Below, piece by piece: positions 18,593 through 28,273 of a stretch of 64,000 nucleotides of DNA. Both the position numbers and the translations under genes were made by a program. Under the pieces are notes generated by a model, which was not told the DNA's origin, did no database searches, and saw only the letters and a list, made by a program, of their open reading frames with translations. Position 1 is the first letter of the stretch; each line of letters starts with the position of its first letter. The stretch comes from Lactobacillus selangorensis (GTDB lineage Bacteria > Bacillota > Bacilli > Lactobacillales > Lactobacillaceae): NCBI RefSeq assembly GCF_001437205.1, contig NZ_JQAZ01000005.1, positions 98,755 through 162,754 on the forward strand, in the 5' to 3' direction.

Positions 18593-19738
18593 TTGAATCA
18601 CTTTCAGAAATGGTGGGGCACGCCCCAAAAACTAACCAGCCGAGTGCTCAATCGACAGATATCATGGCTGGAATTATTCTCCGATTTGGCCTACGTGGTC
18701 ATGCTGCATTCGCTAATCATCAGCTATGCACCGCATTACCCAACGACCGGTATTTGGAAATTTGCACTGTTTTTCATGCTGGTCTTTTATATCTGGTATA
18801 ACTTCATGACCTATTTCGACCTCCATGGCGATCGCAACGCCCGCACGACGGTCATCACGTTGGCCCAACTTGTTGCCGTTCTGGCCCTGACAACGCGTTT
18901 TCCGCTCGTCTTCAAAGGGCAGCTGCAAGGATTCATTGCGATTTATTTATTTGTTCAAATCCTAATGCTGTATGTGTGGATGCTCGTCGTTCACATCGAC
19001 CCCGACCATCTTCAATCGTCATGGGTCTACTTTGTGATTGAATGGGCCGACTTCTTCATTTTGATTGCCGCCTTGTGGGTTGCAAATCCGCAGCTTAAAT
19101 TGGACCTGCTGATTTTCGTCATCTTTGCGAAATACTGCATTCTGCCCATTGACAGCCCTGAGATGACAGCCGAAATGAACCGGCGTCATCTTCCAATCGT
19201 TGCCTCCGAATCATCGGAAGAACGTTTCGGTCAATTTGCAATGATTCTATTTGGGGAAGCCATTGCGCTGGTTACCGAACCATTGATGGGCCAAAGCAGC
19301 TGGCACGCCATCCTGGTGTTCGCCGTTTTTATGCTGAACATTATTTTATTATGGTGGCTCTACTATGCCTTTATGAACGATGTGACTGTTTCAGCCCAAC
19401 ATTTCCTAGTCATTGAAGCGTTCCATCTTTTAAACGTCCTCTTTACGCTGGCACTAGCCATGATGCTGCTCTTTATGTACCTGCTGCTCGAAGAACCGAC
19501 GCAGCCCGAACTGCTTGGTTATACGGTCTTCATGGACTTGACCGTGGTGCTGGTCTTTATTATGAAAGATTATGAAATGCGGCGCTTTAAAACCACGACT
19601 ACAATCGAATCCATCCTGTTGATGCTTGTCAGTCTGCTCGCCTTCAAACTGCCTTATCTCGGGATGATTGGCTTGTTGAACCTAGTGCTGATTGGCATCA
19701 TCTTTATGAAAGAACGGCAGCAAGTTTTGGCACAATAA
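18593..19738 (+). CDS. LtrA-like membrane protein (low temperature requirement A family)
   Basis: A polytopic protein of about 381 residues with roughly ten helices. Family marks are WLELFSDLAYVV near the N-terminus and ERFGQFAMILFGEAI near residue 210. The name comes from Listeria; the biochemical role is unknown. AAGGATGAGG lies eight bases before the TTG at 18593. The ATG at 18584 has no room for a binding site, so TTG is the likelier start. It is monocistronic and ends at a bidirectional terminator. Confidence 0.82.
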   Translation: MNHFQKWWGTPQKLTSRVLNRQISWLELFSDLAYVVMLHSLIISYAPHYPTTGIWKFALFFMLVFYIWYNFMTYFDLHGDRNARTTVITLAQLVAVLALTTRFPLVFKGQLQGFIAIYLFVQILMLYVWMLVVHIDPDHLQSSWVYFVIEWADFFILIAALWVANPQLKLDLLIFVIFAKYCILPIDSPEMTAEMNRRHLPIVASESSEERFGQFAMILFGEAIALVTEPLMGQSSWHAILVFAVFMLNIILLWWLYYAFMNDVTVSAQHFLVIEAFHLLNVLFTLALAMMLLFMYLLLEEPTQPELLGYTVFMDLTVVLVFIMKDYEMRRFKTTTTIESILLMLVSLLAFKLPYLGMIGLLNLVLIGIIFMKERQQVLAQ

Positions 19739-19766
19739 AAAATGACCCTTTTCGGGGTCATTTTTA
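19738..19766. terminator. Bidirectional terminator
   Basis: AAAAATGACCC and GGGTCATTTTT with a TTTTC loop, between converging genes. Confidence 0.85.
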
Positions 19767-19767
19767 T

Positions 19768-20646
19768 TTAGTCGTTTTCTTTCAGCCAGTGATCGAGCAC
19801 GTCGATAAATTCATCATGCTGGTCTAACAGCGCCAAATGACGGCTGTTCTGGAATAGATGCCACTTGCAGCCAGGAATATGATCATAAACCGACTTGGCA
19901 ATCAGCGGTGTGCACAGGTCATCGGTCCCATTGGTCATTAAAACAGGGACATGAATCTTGTAGAGCTGATCAGTCAATTCGAAATCGCTGATTGAGCCGT
20001 TTTCGGTAAATTCATTCGGTCCTTCAGCAATCAGGCTGGCCCGTTTGCCGTTCGTCGGACGCCGCAAAGGTTCCGGCGAGTTTTCATCGGGATCATCCCA
20101 GCAGTAGCGTTCCATGTAACGATCGTTTGCCGCCAGATATTTCGGGCCGGTAAAATCACCCGTCCGTTCGGCTTCGGCGATTGCTTTCCGATCTTCATAA
20201 CTTAAATAAGTAATTAGGCGATGCTGTTCTTGCGTCCACAATTTGATTGAAGCCGGCGAGCCATCGATCATGACACTCTTGACGCCGGTCTGGTCATATT
20301 GTGTCAGATACAGCATTTCAAGCATGCCGCCCCATGACTGACCCAGCATATGTATTTCATCCAAATGCAAGTATTTCCGCAGGGCAATCAGTTCTTCCGC
20401 CCAAGTCTCCTTGACGTAGACACTTTCGTCCTCTGGCAAGGAAGACTTGCCGCAGCCGACCTGATCGTACATGATCAGCTGGCGTCCGGTGGCGGCATAA
20501 TCATCGAGTAATTCGAAGTAATTATGCGACGAGCCTGGGCCGCCATGGATTAAAAGCAGCGGTGCTTTGCCAGGCTGGGCTTCACCAACGATGCGGTAGT
20601 ACGTCTGGTAACCATGGAATGGCATGTAGCCTTCTTCAATTTTCAT
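19768..20646 (-). CDS. Proline iminopeptidase (alpha/beta hydrolase, S33)
   Basis: A 292-residue cytosolic peptidase that removes N-terminal proline from peptides. The oxyanion motif HGGPG is near residue 36, the nucleophile elbow GQSWGG near 104, and the catalytic His close to the C-terminus (NSRHLALL). The start is the ATG at 20646 with AAAGGAG upstream; the GTG nine bases before lies too close to it. It is a typical member of the lactobacillar proteolytic system. It is a single gene. Confidence 0.9.
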   Translation of the reverse strand: MKIEEGYMPFHGYQTYYRIVGEAQPGKAPLLLIHGGPGSSHNYFELLDDYAATGRQLIMYDQVGCGKSSLPEDESVYVKETWAEELIALRKYLHLDEIHMLGQSWGGMLEMLYLTQYDQTGVKSVMIDGSPASIKLWTQEQHRLITYLSYEDRKAIAEAERTGDFTGPKYLAANDRYMERYCWDDPDENSPEPLRRPTNGKRASLIAEGPNEFTENGSISDFELTDQLYKIHVPVLMTNGTDDLCTPLIAKSVYDHIPGCKWHLFQNSRHLALLDQHDEFIDVLDHWLKEND

Positions 20647-20728
20647 AGCGAACACTCCTTTTTCTGGTATTAGAGCTTATTGTACGCTTTGAATTGAAGG
20701 GTCACAATATGAAAATTTTGATAATGGT

Positions 20729-21646
20729 TTACAACATATGACGCCGTTTGAACATCAGGATCATCCACACTACGAAAAACAGCGAAATACCGATTACCAG
20801 CAGCCACGCTGAAGACACATTTGAAAACGGTAATTTCACATTCATTCCATAGAACCCCGTCACGATGGTCGGAATTGCCAGGACCAACGACCAGATCGTC
20901 ATAAACTTCATAATCCCATTCAAATTGTTATTGAGGACATTATTGAAGGTATTCGAGATACGATCGGTGACTTCCGTTTCGGTCGCCGTCATTTGGGCCA
21001 CCTGCTTGGCCTCGACTAGGACATCGTCGAGCCGTTCTTGATCGACGGCATCCAATTGCTCGCCGAAGTGGGCTTTCGGCATCGCCCGCAATAAAATCTC
21101 ATTATTATTCGTCGCACTAGTGAAATAGGCCAGACTTTGGGCCAAATGTGAGAGCCGATGCAGATTTTCATTGGTCGTCTGCTTGTCGAGCAGCTGGTCG
21201 AGATCGTTGCGTGTCGCCGTAATCTCCTCCAGCGCCGGAATAAATTCATCGCTCATTTTCAGCAGCGCCATCAATATGCAGTTGGCATAATCGGTGATTT
21301 CGGCATTGTTTTCCAAAGCGGCGAAATCGCGATTGACCCGTTCGATGTTGCGTACGTTGAACGTAAACAGATAATTTCCCTGATAAATAAGGCTGATTGG
21401 GGCCGTTATATAATGGACATCATCGGCATCAATCCGATACGGCACGTGATAAACGAACAATTCTGATTGTTCGAACAAATCGTAATCATAGTTCGTCCGT
21501 TCGTTAGGATCCAACGCATATTTCAAAATTTCATCCGTCAAGCCGTAGTCTGCTTTCAATTTAGCCACTTCGTCAGCAGTCGGAGCCGTGATTTCAATCC
21601 AGCTGGTATCCGTAGCGATCGCCGGCATCGTATGAACAGTTATCAT
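20729..21646 (-). CDS. CorA-family magnesium/divalent cation channel
   Basis: A protein of about 305 residues: a cytosolic alpha/beta and long-helix region (1-245), then two C-terminal helices. The signature YGMNV comes at the end of the first helix. The open frame extends to 21784, but homology-like sequence (DTSWIEITAPTADEV) begins after the ATG at 21646, which I prefer; the ribosome binding site there is weak. The gene diverges from a small hypothetical gene at 21774. The family mediates Mg2+ (or Co2+) uptake. Confidence 0.88.
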   Translation of the reverse strand: MITVHTMPAIATDTSWIEITAPTADEVAKLKADYGLTDEILKYALDPNERTNYDYDLFEQSELFVYHVPYRIDADDVHYITAPISLIYQGNYLFTFNVRNIERVNRDFAALENNAEITDYANCILMALLKMSDEFIPALEEITATRNDLDQLLDKQTTNENLHRLSHLAQSLAYFTSATNNNEILLRAMPKAHFGEQLDAVDQERLDDVLVEAKQVAQMTATETEVTDRISNTFNNVLNNNLNGIMKFMTIWSLVLAIPTIVTGFYGMNVKLPFSNVSSAWLLVIGISLFFVVWMILMFKRRHML

Positions 21647-21773
21647 GTTTGAGCACACCCATTTCGTCACAAGATTCTCGTCCATCTTACAATAGTTGCG
21701 AGCCATGCGCAAAAAGAGCTCGCAACTGGCCGCAATTTTCGGTACGATAGAAGCTGAGAAAAGGAGACTTATC

Positions 21774-22241
21774 ATGGCGATCAAATTAACCGAATTTAAA
21801 TATTATCTCTCGTTAGTCAAAACCCGCAATAAGTTGGAGGGCGTTCAATTTCAAGGCCATGCCGATCCGGTCCAGCTGGATGAAGCCAAGCAGGCCTGTG
21901 CCCAGCAGAAACAGCGTATCGATACTATTCAAGCGTTGGATGCCCATTTCAGCGCCCATTATCACGTCGAATCCGTTGTGGTCGACTCACAGAACGAAAT
22001 CGTCCGCTTGATTCTAGCACCGCAGGACTATGCGACGTTCGTTGCCCATGAAACGGCGGCCAATCCAGTAACGGCGATTCCAGATGAAGTAACTGAAAAA
22101 GGCAGCTTCGAAATTATCATCGGCGATCAAGCGCATCTTGGCACTTGTTTAACCCATTTACTGCACAAGCCGCTGCCGCTTGAATTACCGACGACGTTTT
22201 TCAAAGTGACCCCAACAGCTTTCGCCAAAACGGTGGCGTAA
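21774..22241 (+). CDS. Hypothetical protein, 155 residues
   Basis: I do not recognise this family. The protein is soluble with no signal peptide or membrane helix, and opens with a helix-rich segment (about residues 1-65) with many Gln and Lys. AAAAGGAG lies before the ATG at 21774; a longer frame from 21696 crosses the promoter region. It ends at a strong bidirectional terminator shared with the UspA-type gene. Confidence 0.7.
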   Translation: MAIKLTEFKYYLSLVKTRNKLEGVQFQGHADPVQLDEAKQACAQQKQRIDTIQALDAHFSAHYHVESVVVDSQNEIVRLILAPQDYATFVAHETAANPVTAIPDEVTEKGSFEIIIGDQAHLGTCLTHLLHKPLPLELPTTFFKVTPTAFAKTVA

Positions 22242-22244
22242 TAT

Positions 22245-22280
22245 AAAAAGGCGCCTCAGTATTTTGCTGAGGCGCCTTTT
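22245..22280. terminator. Bidirectional terminator
   Basis: AAAAGGCGCCTCAG pairs with CTGAGGCGCCTTTT, a 14-bp perfect stem between converging genes. Confidence 0.9.
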
Positions 22281-22283
22281 GTA

Positions 22284-22721
22284 TTACTTGCGAACGACCA
22301 TTACCGAAATCGGTGTGTTCTTCACCATATAAGCTGCTTGACTGCCTAATCGCTGCGGCAGGCCGTTCTTCTTTGCTTTCGAGCCGATGACCAAGAGATC
22401 AGGATGAACTTGCGGAATGACCGTTTTAACGATTGTTTCGCCGGCATCCCCTTCTGCCACAAAGACACGGACGTTTTTAACGCCGGCATCCAGTGCCTGC
22501 TGCTGATACTCCCGAATGTGCTTATCAAGCGCATCTCGTTTGCCATGGACATAATCTTTGTCCAACGCTTGATAAACATTCAAAGTATCGTCTTCGAGCA
22601 CCGAACAGATAATCAATTCGACATCATCCCGAATAGCCCGATGAATCGCATACTTAAAGGCTTTGATTGCATCCTCAGAATCGTCGACGCCAACTAAAAT
22701 CTTTTCAAAATAAGGTTTCAT
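22284..22721 (-). CDS. Universal stress protein, UspA family
   Basis: A 145-residue UspA domain. It opens with ILVGVDDSEDA, and the ATP-type loop GSKAKKN-GLPQ-RLGS appears near residue 115-130, so nucleotide binding is likely. It starts two bases after the mntH stop and is therefore co-transcribed. Pairing of mntH with a usp gene is common in lactobacilli. Its role is presumably stress-linked; the partner is unknown. Confidence 0.9.
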   Translation of the reverse strand: MKPYFEKILVGVDDSEDAIKAFKYAIHRAIRDDVELIICSVLEDDTLNVYQALDKDYVHGKRDALDKHIREYQQQALDAGVKNVRVFVAEGDAGETIVKTVIPQVHPDLLVIGSKAKKNGLPQRLGSQAAYMVKNTPISVMVVRK

Positions 22722-22723
22722 CG

Positions 22724-24304
22724 TTATTCAGCCTCCCCATTCTGTTGGGCTGCTAAGCGTTTATTGCTGTTATACAATTCAATTGTTGTCCAAGCCAGCA
22801 AAATCAGGACGACCACGATGGCGGTATAAGCAATCATGTGCGCCGTTTGTGTTTGTGCAGCGGTGATGTGGTCGCCGTAGAATCCGGCGATCGCATCCGG
22901 CAGACTGATCATGTTCAAGAAGGTCAGTCCAATGACAGATGCCCAGCCGCAGAGTTTGACCCAGAAAGTATTTTTAAACCGATTGCCCATTTCGACTTTG
23001 CTGTCGGTCATCATCAACAACGGCAGCATCGAGAACGGCAAGGCAAACGCCAGAAAGACCTGTGAATTGTTCATCAAATTGTTGAGCGCAATATGCTGAT
23101 TGATATCACTCTCGCCGGCCGTTGTAGCCACACAGAACAGCACTGGAATGACGGAAATAACACGAGTCACCAAGCGCCGCATCCATAACGGCATCTTCAT
23201 GTGGATGAAACCTTCCATAATCACCTGTCCGGTTAATGTCCCAGTAATGGTTGAATTCTGGCCGGAAGCCAATAATGCAACGGCGAACAAGGTCGATAAG
23301 ATACCTGTTTTGGCCACTTTGATCAGCAGCGGATTGCTGAGCATGCTGCCATTCTGCAAAGCGTCGTACAAACCGAAGAAGGACGGGTCCTTGACGGCAC
23401 CGGACTTGAAGACGGCAACCCCCATAATCAGCAGCAACGAATTAACGACAAATGCAGCTGACAACTGGATGTTCGAATCCCAAGTTGTAAACCGAACGGA
23501 TTGAGCAATGGAATCTTCATCCTTATGGTTGATCTTGCGGGTCTGCGAAATTGCAGAATGCAAGTACAAATTATGCGGCATCACAGTCGCACCGATGATG
23601 CCCAGTGCACCGGATAAGGGGGTCATCCCGGCAACGGACGGATGAGTCGCAAAGGTCTCGCCCGTTGGCAGATAACCGGCAAAAACGGCGGCCCAGTTTG
23701 GATGGGACAACGCCACTTGGTAAGCAAAGACGAATAAAATAACCAGAATTAAACTCACGACCAGTGCTTCGATTTTACGAAAACCGATTTTCGTTAATAA
23801 TAGCAAGACTAAAACATCCAAAACAGTAATCAGCACTGAAATCATCAGCGGAATTCCAAATAATAAGTACAGTGAGATTGCGGCCCCAATGACTTCCGCA
23901 ATATCAGTCGCCATGATCGCCAATTCGGTCATGATCCATAAAATAATTCCCAACGTTTTACTCGTGCGGGCCCGAATGGCTTGTGCCAAATCCATTTGAC
24001 TCACGATGCCCAGTTTAGCCGCCATATATTGCAATAACATCGCGATTAAACTCGACAACAGAATAACAGACATCAGCAAGTAACCGAAGTTCTGCCCACC
24101 AGTAATTGAAGTCGACCAGTTCCCTGGATCCATGTACCCGACAGCGACTAGCGCACCAGGTCCAGAATACGCAAGTAAGGTTCGCCAAAACCCTTTTCCC
24201 TTTGGAACCTTGACAGTCCCGTTGATCTCTTCGAGTGATTTACCGTTTGCATAGTGAATCAGCCCCGACGTGCGGTGTCCTTCCGCATCATGTGTTGCAG
24301 CCAT
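22724..24304 (-). CDS. mntH: Manganese/divalent metal:proton symporter MntH (Nramp)
   Basis: A 526-residue Nramp transporter with about eleven helices. Metal-site motifs are visible: DPGNW in the first helix (near residue 58) and MPHNLYLHS in the sixth. It imports Mn2+, the main antioxidant metal of lactobacilli. GGAGG stands before the ATG at 24304. A promoter lies at 24377-24406, and the usp gene follows in the same transcript. The MntR-like gene just upstream is a plausible regulator, though its metal site looks altered. Confidence 0.93.
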   Translation of the reverse strand: MAATHDAEGHRTSGLIHYANGKSLEEINGTVKVPKGKGFWRTLLAYSGPGALVAVGYMDPGNWSTSITGGQNFGYLLMSVILLSSLIAMLLQYMAAKLGIVSQMDLAQAIRARTSKTLGIILWIMTELAIMATDIAEVIGAAISLYLLFGIPLMISVLITVLDVLVLLLLTKIGFRKIEALVVSLILVILFVFAYQVALSHPNWAAVFAGYLPTGETFATHPSVAGMTPLSGALGIIGATVMPHNLYLHSAISQTRKINHKDEDSIAQSVRFTTWDSNIQLSAAFVVNSLLLIMGVAVFKSGAVKDPSFFGLYDALQNGSMLSNPLLIKVAKTGILSTLFAVALLASGQNSTITGTLTGQVIMEGFIHMKMPLWMRRLVTRVISVIPVLFCVATTAGESDINQHIALNNLMNNSQVFLAFALPFSMLPLLMMTDSKVEMGNRFKNTFWVKLCGWASVIGLTFLNMISLPDAIAGFYGDHITAAQTQTAHMIAYTAIVVVLILLAWTTIELYNSNKRLAAQQNGEAE

Positions 24305-24376
24305 AAAATGACCTCCTTTTTCGCTTTAATCATTTTTAGCATAGACTTAATTTTTTGTTTTGAAAACCCCACTTTT

Positions 24377-24406
24377 ATTATAATAACGCCTTATTTATTT
24401 CTGTAA
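24377..24406 (-). promoter_or_regulatory. Likely mntH promoter
   Basis: Minus strand: TTACAG (24401-24406), an 18-base spacer and TATAAT (24377-24382), about 75 bases before the mntH ATG. A TTAAGTCTATGCTAA element downstream (about 24338-24352) could be an operator, but its symmetry is weak. Confidence 0.5.
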
Positions 24407-24514
24407 TCGCTGACAATGTGTCTGTTGCAACAATAAAAAAAAATAAAAAAATTTGGTGTTCCTAAACTTTTTCCACATCGGTCATTACAAAATCTCTATC
24501 ATCCATCAAAAAAG

Positions 24515-24901
24515 TTATTCGGGAGTCCCATTTTTTTGATGCTGGACCATCAGTTTCACCAGCCGTTTGGCTAACTGCGGATCATGAATGTGCTCTAAAC
24601 CGCCTAATGCTGTTTCTAACTCAGTTGCTGAACAGTGCAACGCATCGGACAAAAATAATTGCCAGAGCTGCCGATTCTTAAGAATCGCCTCAGCCTTGTC
24701 ACGACCAGCTTTTGTGAGTGTAATCGAACGCTGATACTTTGGATGGATTACAAAACCGTCCGCCTGCAATGCTTGAATCAGATAAGTGGCACTGGCCGCC
24801 CGCACTTTAAAAATCGTCGCTAAACGACGAATCGTTACCGTTCGTTGTTGTGTCTGCAACTGATAAATCACCCGTAAAAAATCTTCCCGAATCGGATTCA
24901 T
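24515..24901 (-). CDS. DtxR/MntR-like metalloregulator with altered metal ligands
   Basis: A 128-residue protein with an N-terminal winged helix (to about residue 65) and the DtxR dimerisation region after it. Compared by eye with Bacillus MntR, one Asp (in REDF) and the Glu-His pair (in LEHIH) remain. The positions of Glu11, His77 and Glu99 read Arg, Gln and Gly. It may therefore bind metal differently or not at all. It precedes mntH-usp on the same strand with its own GGAGGAGG site. The alignment is mine and approximate. Confidence 0.7.
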   Translation of the reverse strand: MNPIREDFLRVIYQLQTQQRTVTIRRLATIFKVRAASATYLIQALQADGFVIHPKYQRSITLTKAGRDKAEAILKNRQLWQLFLSDALHCSATELETALGGLEHIHDPQLAKRLVKLMVQHQKNGTPE

Positions 24902-25011
24902 TTTGTTCGCCCTCCTCCAATTGTTGGCTCCATTATTATCATAAGCAGAGAACTAGTTGACTGCAACAGAAAATTTAGATGCAGCTAATTTATATATTTT
25001 GTGTGCCGCAT

Positions 25012-25047
25012 AAAAGGGCTGGTGCTCAACTGAGCGCCAGCCCTTTT
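25012..25047 (-). terminator. Terminator of the GNAT gene
   Basis: AAAAGGGCTGG and CCAGCCCTTTT, a strong stem after the stop at 25050. Confidence 0.85.
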
Positions 25048-25049
25048 AT

Positions 25050-25601
25050 CTAGTCTGCCTGCCAAGCAGCACGAGTTAGCTTGGTAAAATGTTCAACAAT
25101 GGTTTCAGCCAGATACGGATTCGGCATCTGGCCAATCGTGCGATCGTAACGATAGCCCTGTTTTGCTTGTGCCCGTTTGGATTGTTCATTACCATCTTTG
25201 TAGCCGCACCAAATTGCCGCTAAATGCAGCGTTTCAAAGCCATAACGATCAACGGCTGCGATGGCTTCTGGCGCTAATCCTTGTCCCCAGAACGGTTCGC
25301 CTAGCCAGTAGCTGATTTCGGCGGTACCAGGCTGCATAAATGATTTGCCGCCGCCTTCTGCAACCAGCTCCAATCCGATGAGGCCGATTACATGATTCGG
25401 AGCGTTTTTTAAAGTAATTGCAAAAATATGCGGCCGCATAAAGTATGCGGCAATATAATGCCGTGAATCGGCGACACTCGTATGGACCGGCCAGCCGGCA
25501 ATCGGACCAACGTGCGGATTCTTAGCGTATTGATAAACACTCGCTGCATCGCTTAATTTGAATGGCCGTAAAATCATTCGTTGGGTCGTTAATGTAGTCA
25601 T
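25050..25601 (-). CDS. GNAT acetyltransferase (RimJ/RimL type)
   Basis: A 183-residue GNAT-fold protein. It opens with TQRMILRPFKLSDA, the usual RimJ/RimL start, and the acetyl-CoA region includes ISYWLGEPFWGQGLAPEAI near residue 100. The family acetylates N-terminal amines of proteins or small molecules; the substrate is unknown. GAGGAG precedes the ATG. A 280-base leader with mutually exclusive hairpins lies upstream (see 25668-25717). Confidence 0.87.
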   Translation of the reverse strand: MTTLTTQRMILRPFKLSDAASVYQYAKNPHVGPIAGWPVHTSVADSRHYIAAYFMRPHIFAITLKNAPNHVIGLIGLELVAEGGGKSFMQPGTAEISYWLGEPFWGQGLAPEAIAAVDRYGFETLHLAAIWCGYKDGNEQSKRAQAKQGYRYDRTIGQMPNPYLAETIVEHFTKLTRAAWQAD

Positions 25602-25667
25602 GATGAAGGACTCCTCTCATTGTTTTTGTCATCATTGGTCAGCAATGATCGGTCCAGAAAACGATAC

Positions 25668-25717
25668 AAAAAAACAGAAGGTGAACTTATTTCACGCTTC
25701 TGCTGCAAACGCAGAAG
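25668..25717 (-). promoter_or_regulatory. Candidate attenuator: terminator hairpin overlapped by an alternative hairpin
   Basis: On the minus strand CAGAAGCGTGAA pairs with TTCACCTTCTG (one bulged C) and is followed by seven T residues (25668-25674), a good terminator. Its 5' arm is also the 3' arm of a second hairpin, CTTCTGC/GCAGAAG (25697-25717), so both cannot form at once. It lies between the P-type ATPase stop (25884) and the GNAT start (25601). It may be only the ATPase terminator. No known riboswitch class was recognised. Confidence 0.45.
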
Positions 25718-25883
25718 AACGTCCCCTTTTAAGCACCCATTTAGCTGTGCCCACCGCAAAAAGTGCGCACAAATCGACAATCTAGATCGATCTAAATTGG
25801 TTTCTTAAAAATTGGGGCCTCCTCTGCGAATTGATATTCTGCTGCTGTATTTCTTTTTAAAATAACAAATTGCTAAAATAATG

Positions 25884-28229
25884 TCAAGCACGCTGCCGAC
25901 TGATCAGCATCAGACAGCCCTTGACCAGCAATGACAATGCCAAGCTGATGCCAAAGGCGATACCGACCAAAGTTAGGTCCTGCAAGAGCGTCAGGGGCCC
26001 AAAGCCAAGCAAAGACTGGAAAACGAAGGCGGCGGTAAACACCGTGACAACACTGACGATCCCCAATAAGACTTTGAGCCGGTTATACGGGTTGCAGATG
26101 CGCAGCAAACTGAACAGACTGCACCAAATGACGAGATAAAACATCAGCGTCGTCCGCTGATTGGCCGCCAGCGGCAGTGCGTGCGACAAGCTCAGAAGGC
26201 CGCCAACTCCCAGCGTAATGGCGATGGCAAACGGTAATGCCTGCCCAAACGCAAACCGCAGCGGCTGTTTCTTGACCGGATTCGTATCCTGACTGAACTG
26301 TAGGAAAAAGGTCGGATAACCTTCAATCAGTGTATCTGTCAACGTAATTTCAATCGGCAAAAATGGATACGGAACGTTCAAAACGACACACACCAGCGAC
26401 AGCAGCAACGAATAGATGACTTTGACGAAAAAGAGACTGCTGACACGAGTGACAATGTTGACGACCCGCCGGCCTTCTTTAATCAGTGCCGGCAAAATAC
26501 CGAAGTCATCATTCAGCAAAACGAGCTGCGCAGCCTGTTTGGCCGCCGGACTGCCGCCGTTGATGGCAATACTGCAGTTGGCAGCTCGCAAGGCCAGCAC
26601 ATCATTTACACCATCACCGACCATTGTTACTGTATGGCCTTTATCCTGCAGGGCTTTAATCAGCGCCTGCTTCTGATTCGGGGTAACCCGCCCAAACACA
26701 TTATTATCTTGGGCCGCCACTTCAAGGTCATGCTGTGTCGTAATTTGCGACATGTCGACTAATTGATCGGCATTTTTAATGCCGGCATGGGCCGCCACTG
26801 TCGAAATGGTAAACGGATTGTCGCCGGAAATAATCTTAACGTTGATGTGCTGGGCATTGCAGTAATCCAATACCTCATGAACATTCGTCCGAATTTTGTC
26901 GTTAAAGGTAATCACCGCCAAAACGGTAGCTTGCGCTGGGTCAATTGTTTCCGCATCCGGTGCCAAATACCCGACACAAATTAGACGTTTGCCCTGCTGC
27001 TGGGCCGCCAGTACCTTTGTGGCAATGCCGTTTGTTGTCGTCTGCTTGAATTTTTCCGGTGCTCCAGTAATAATCGTGCCTAGATCGGCAAAACTGACGG
27101 CACTCCACTTCTGTTCAGACGAAAACGGGATTTTGCCCGTGACATCCCATTCATTCAAAGTACCGAAATATTCTTTCAATGCTTTATAAGTCGAATTATT
27201 ATCATCAGTTGCTCCGATAAAATTCTGGAGCACCTCTTTCAGCGAGTAGGGAAAGGCCGGCTGTGGCACTTCATGGACGGCGGACACTGAAATTTTGCCT
27301 TCAGTGATTGTGCCGGTTTTATCCAGACACAAGACATCGGTCCGAGATAATGCATCCAGTGCATAGAGATCATGGACCAAAACGTGCTTGACCGACAGCC
27401 ACATCGCACCGGCGATAAAGGAGACCCCTAGCAATAACTGGACCCCAATCGGCATAATGCCCAGCAAAGCCGTCGCCATATTGAGAATCGTCCGGTTAAA
27501 AGATGCCCCCCGGACAAAATAAGCTTGCACAAATAAAATAACACCTAACGGCAGCATCAGCATACTAGCCAAATGATTAAAATGCTGCATCGATTGTAAA
27601 ATCGGCGACGTTTCGCGTTTACTTTCTCGTGCCCGCAAAGTCAGCTGCGTAGCAAAATTATCCTTGCCGATCCGATTGATGCGTGCATAAGCTTTGCCGC
27701 TGACAACAAAACTGCCGGACAAGACTTGCGCCCCGACATTTTTGGTAATCGGATCGACTTCTCCCGTCAGCAACGCCTCGTTCGCAAATAATTGGCCGGA
27801 AATGACGATTGCATCGGCACTAATCTGATCGCCGGCTGTCAGTTCGATCACATCATCAAGCACTAATTGCTCCGGCTCCAAACTGACCGTTTTCCCATTG
27901 CGCCGTGTTCGGACCTTGTCATTGGATAAAATGGCCAGCTGATTGGTCATCCGTTGGGTTCGCCACTCTTGAACGATTCCGCTGATGATATTGAAACTGA
28001 CCACCACGAGGTAGAGCAGATTGATATAAGCCCCCGTTAAGGCAATCAGGACCCCAATGCCGAACTGGAAGAAATTAAGCCATGTAAACAGATTCCGCCG
28101 AATAATCGTGCCTAAACTTTTTTGACCGTTTTCAGCGACTTGATTGTCCAAGCCCTGATTACGCTGGGCGGCGACTTGTTCGTCCGTCAGACCCGCTAAT
28201 TCAGCTTGGTTCTGAGTTGTTTGATCCAA
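25884..28229 (-). CDS. Cation-transporting P-type ATPase
   Basis: A 781-residue P-type ATPase. The actuator loop ALLTGE is near residue 155, the phosphorylation motif CLDKTGTITEGK near 300, and the hinge GDGVNDVLALRAAN near 540. The membrane-helix-4 motif reads PIGV, not CPC (heavy metals) or PEGL (calcium), so the ion is uncertain; streptococcal Exp5-like ATPases have this form. No N-terminal metal-binding domain is present. It starts at TTG 28229 after GGAGG. It stands alone, followed by a GNAT gene 280 bases on. Confidence 0.88.
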   Translation of the reverse strand: MDQTTQNQAELAGLTDEQVAAQRNQGLDNQVAENGQKSLGTIIRRNLFTWLNFFQFGIGVLIALTGAYINLLYLVVVSFNIISGIVQEWRTQRMTNQLAILSNDKVRTRRNGKTVSLEPEQLVLDDVIELTAGDQISADAIVISGQLFANEALLTGEVDPITKNVGAQVLSGSFVVSGKAYARINRIGKDNFATQLTLRARESKRETSPILQSMQHFNHLASMLMLPLGVILFVQAYFVRGASFNRTILNMATALLGIMPIGVQLLLGVSFIAGAMWLSVKHVLVHDLYALDALSRTDVLCLDKTGTITEGKISVSAVHEVPQPAFPYSLKEVLQNFIGATDDNNSTYKALKEYFGTLNEWDVTGKIPFSSEQKWSAVSFADLGTIITGAPEKFKQTTTNGIATKVLAAQQQGKRLICVGYLAPDAETIDPAQATVLAVITFNDKIRTNVHEVLDYCNAQHINVKIISGDNPFTISTVAAHAGIKNADQLVDMSQITTQHDLEVAAQDNNVFGRVTPNQKQALIKALQDKGHTVTMVGDGVNDVLALRAANCSIAINGGSPAAKQAAQLVLLNDDFGILPALIKEGRRVVNIVTRVSSLFFVKVIYSLLLSLVCVVLNVPYPFLPIEITLTDTLIEGYPTFFLQFSQDTNPVKKQPLRFAFGQALPFAIAITLGVGGLLSLSHALPLAANQRTTLMFYLVIWCSLFSLLRICNPYNRLKVLLGIVSVVTVFTAAFVFQSLLGFGPLTLLQDLTLVGIAFGISLALSLLVKGCLMLISRQRA

Positions 28230-28273
28230 TTGTTGTGGTCCTCCTCTCTTTCAGCAGTCCCATCCAATCAAAA

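Noticed and set aside
25650..25830. T-box riboswitch before the GNAT gene
   Set aside because: A GGTGGGCAC segment is vaguely similar to the T-box core, but the specifier stem and the pairing of the core with the terminator are absent, and the gene type does not fit.
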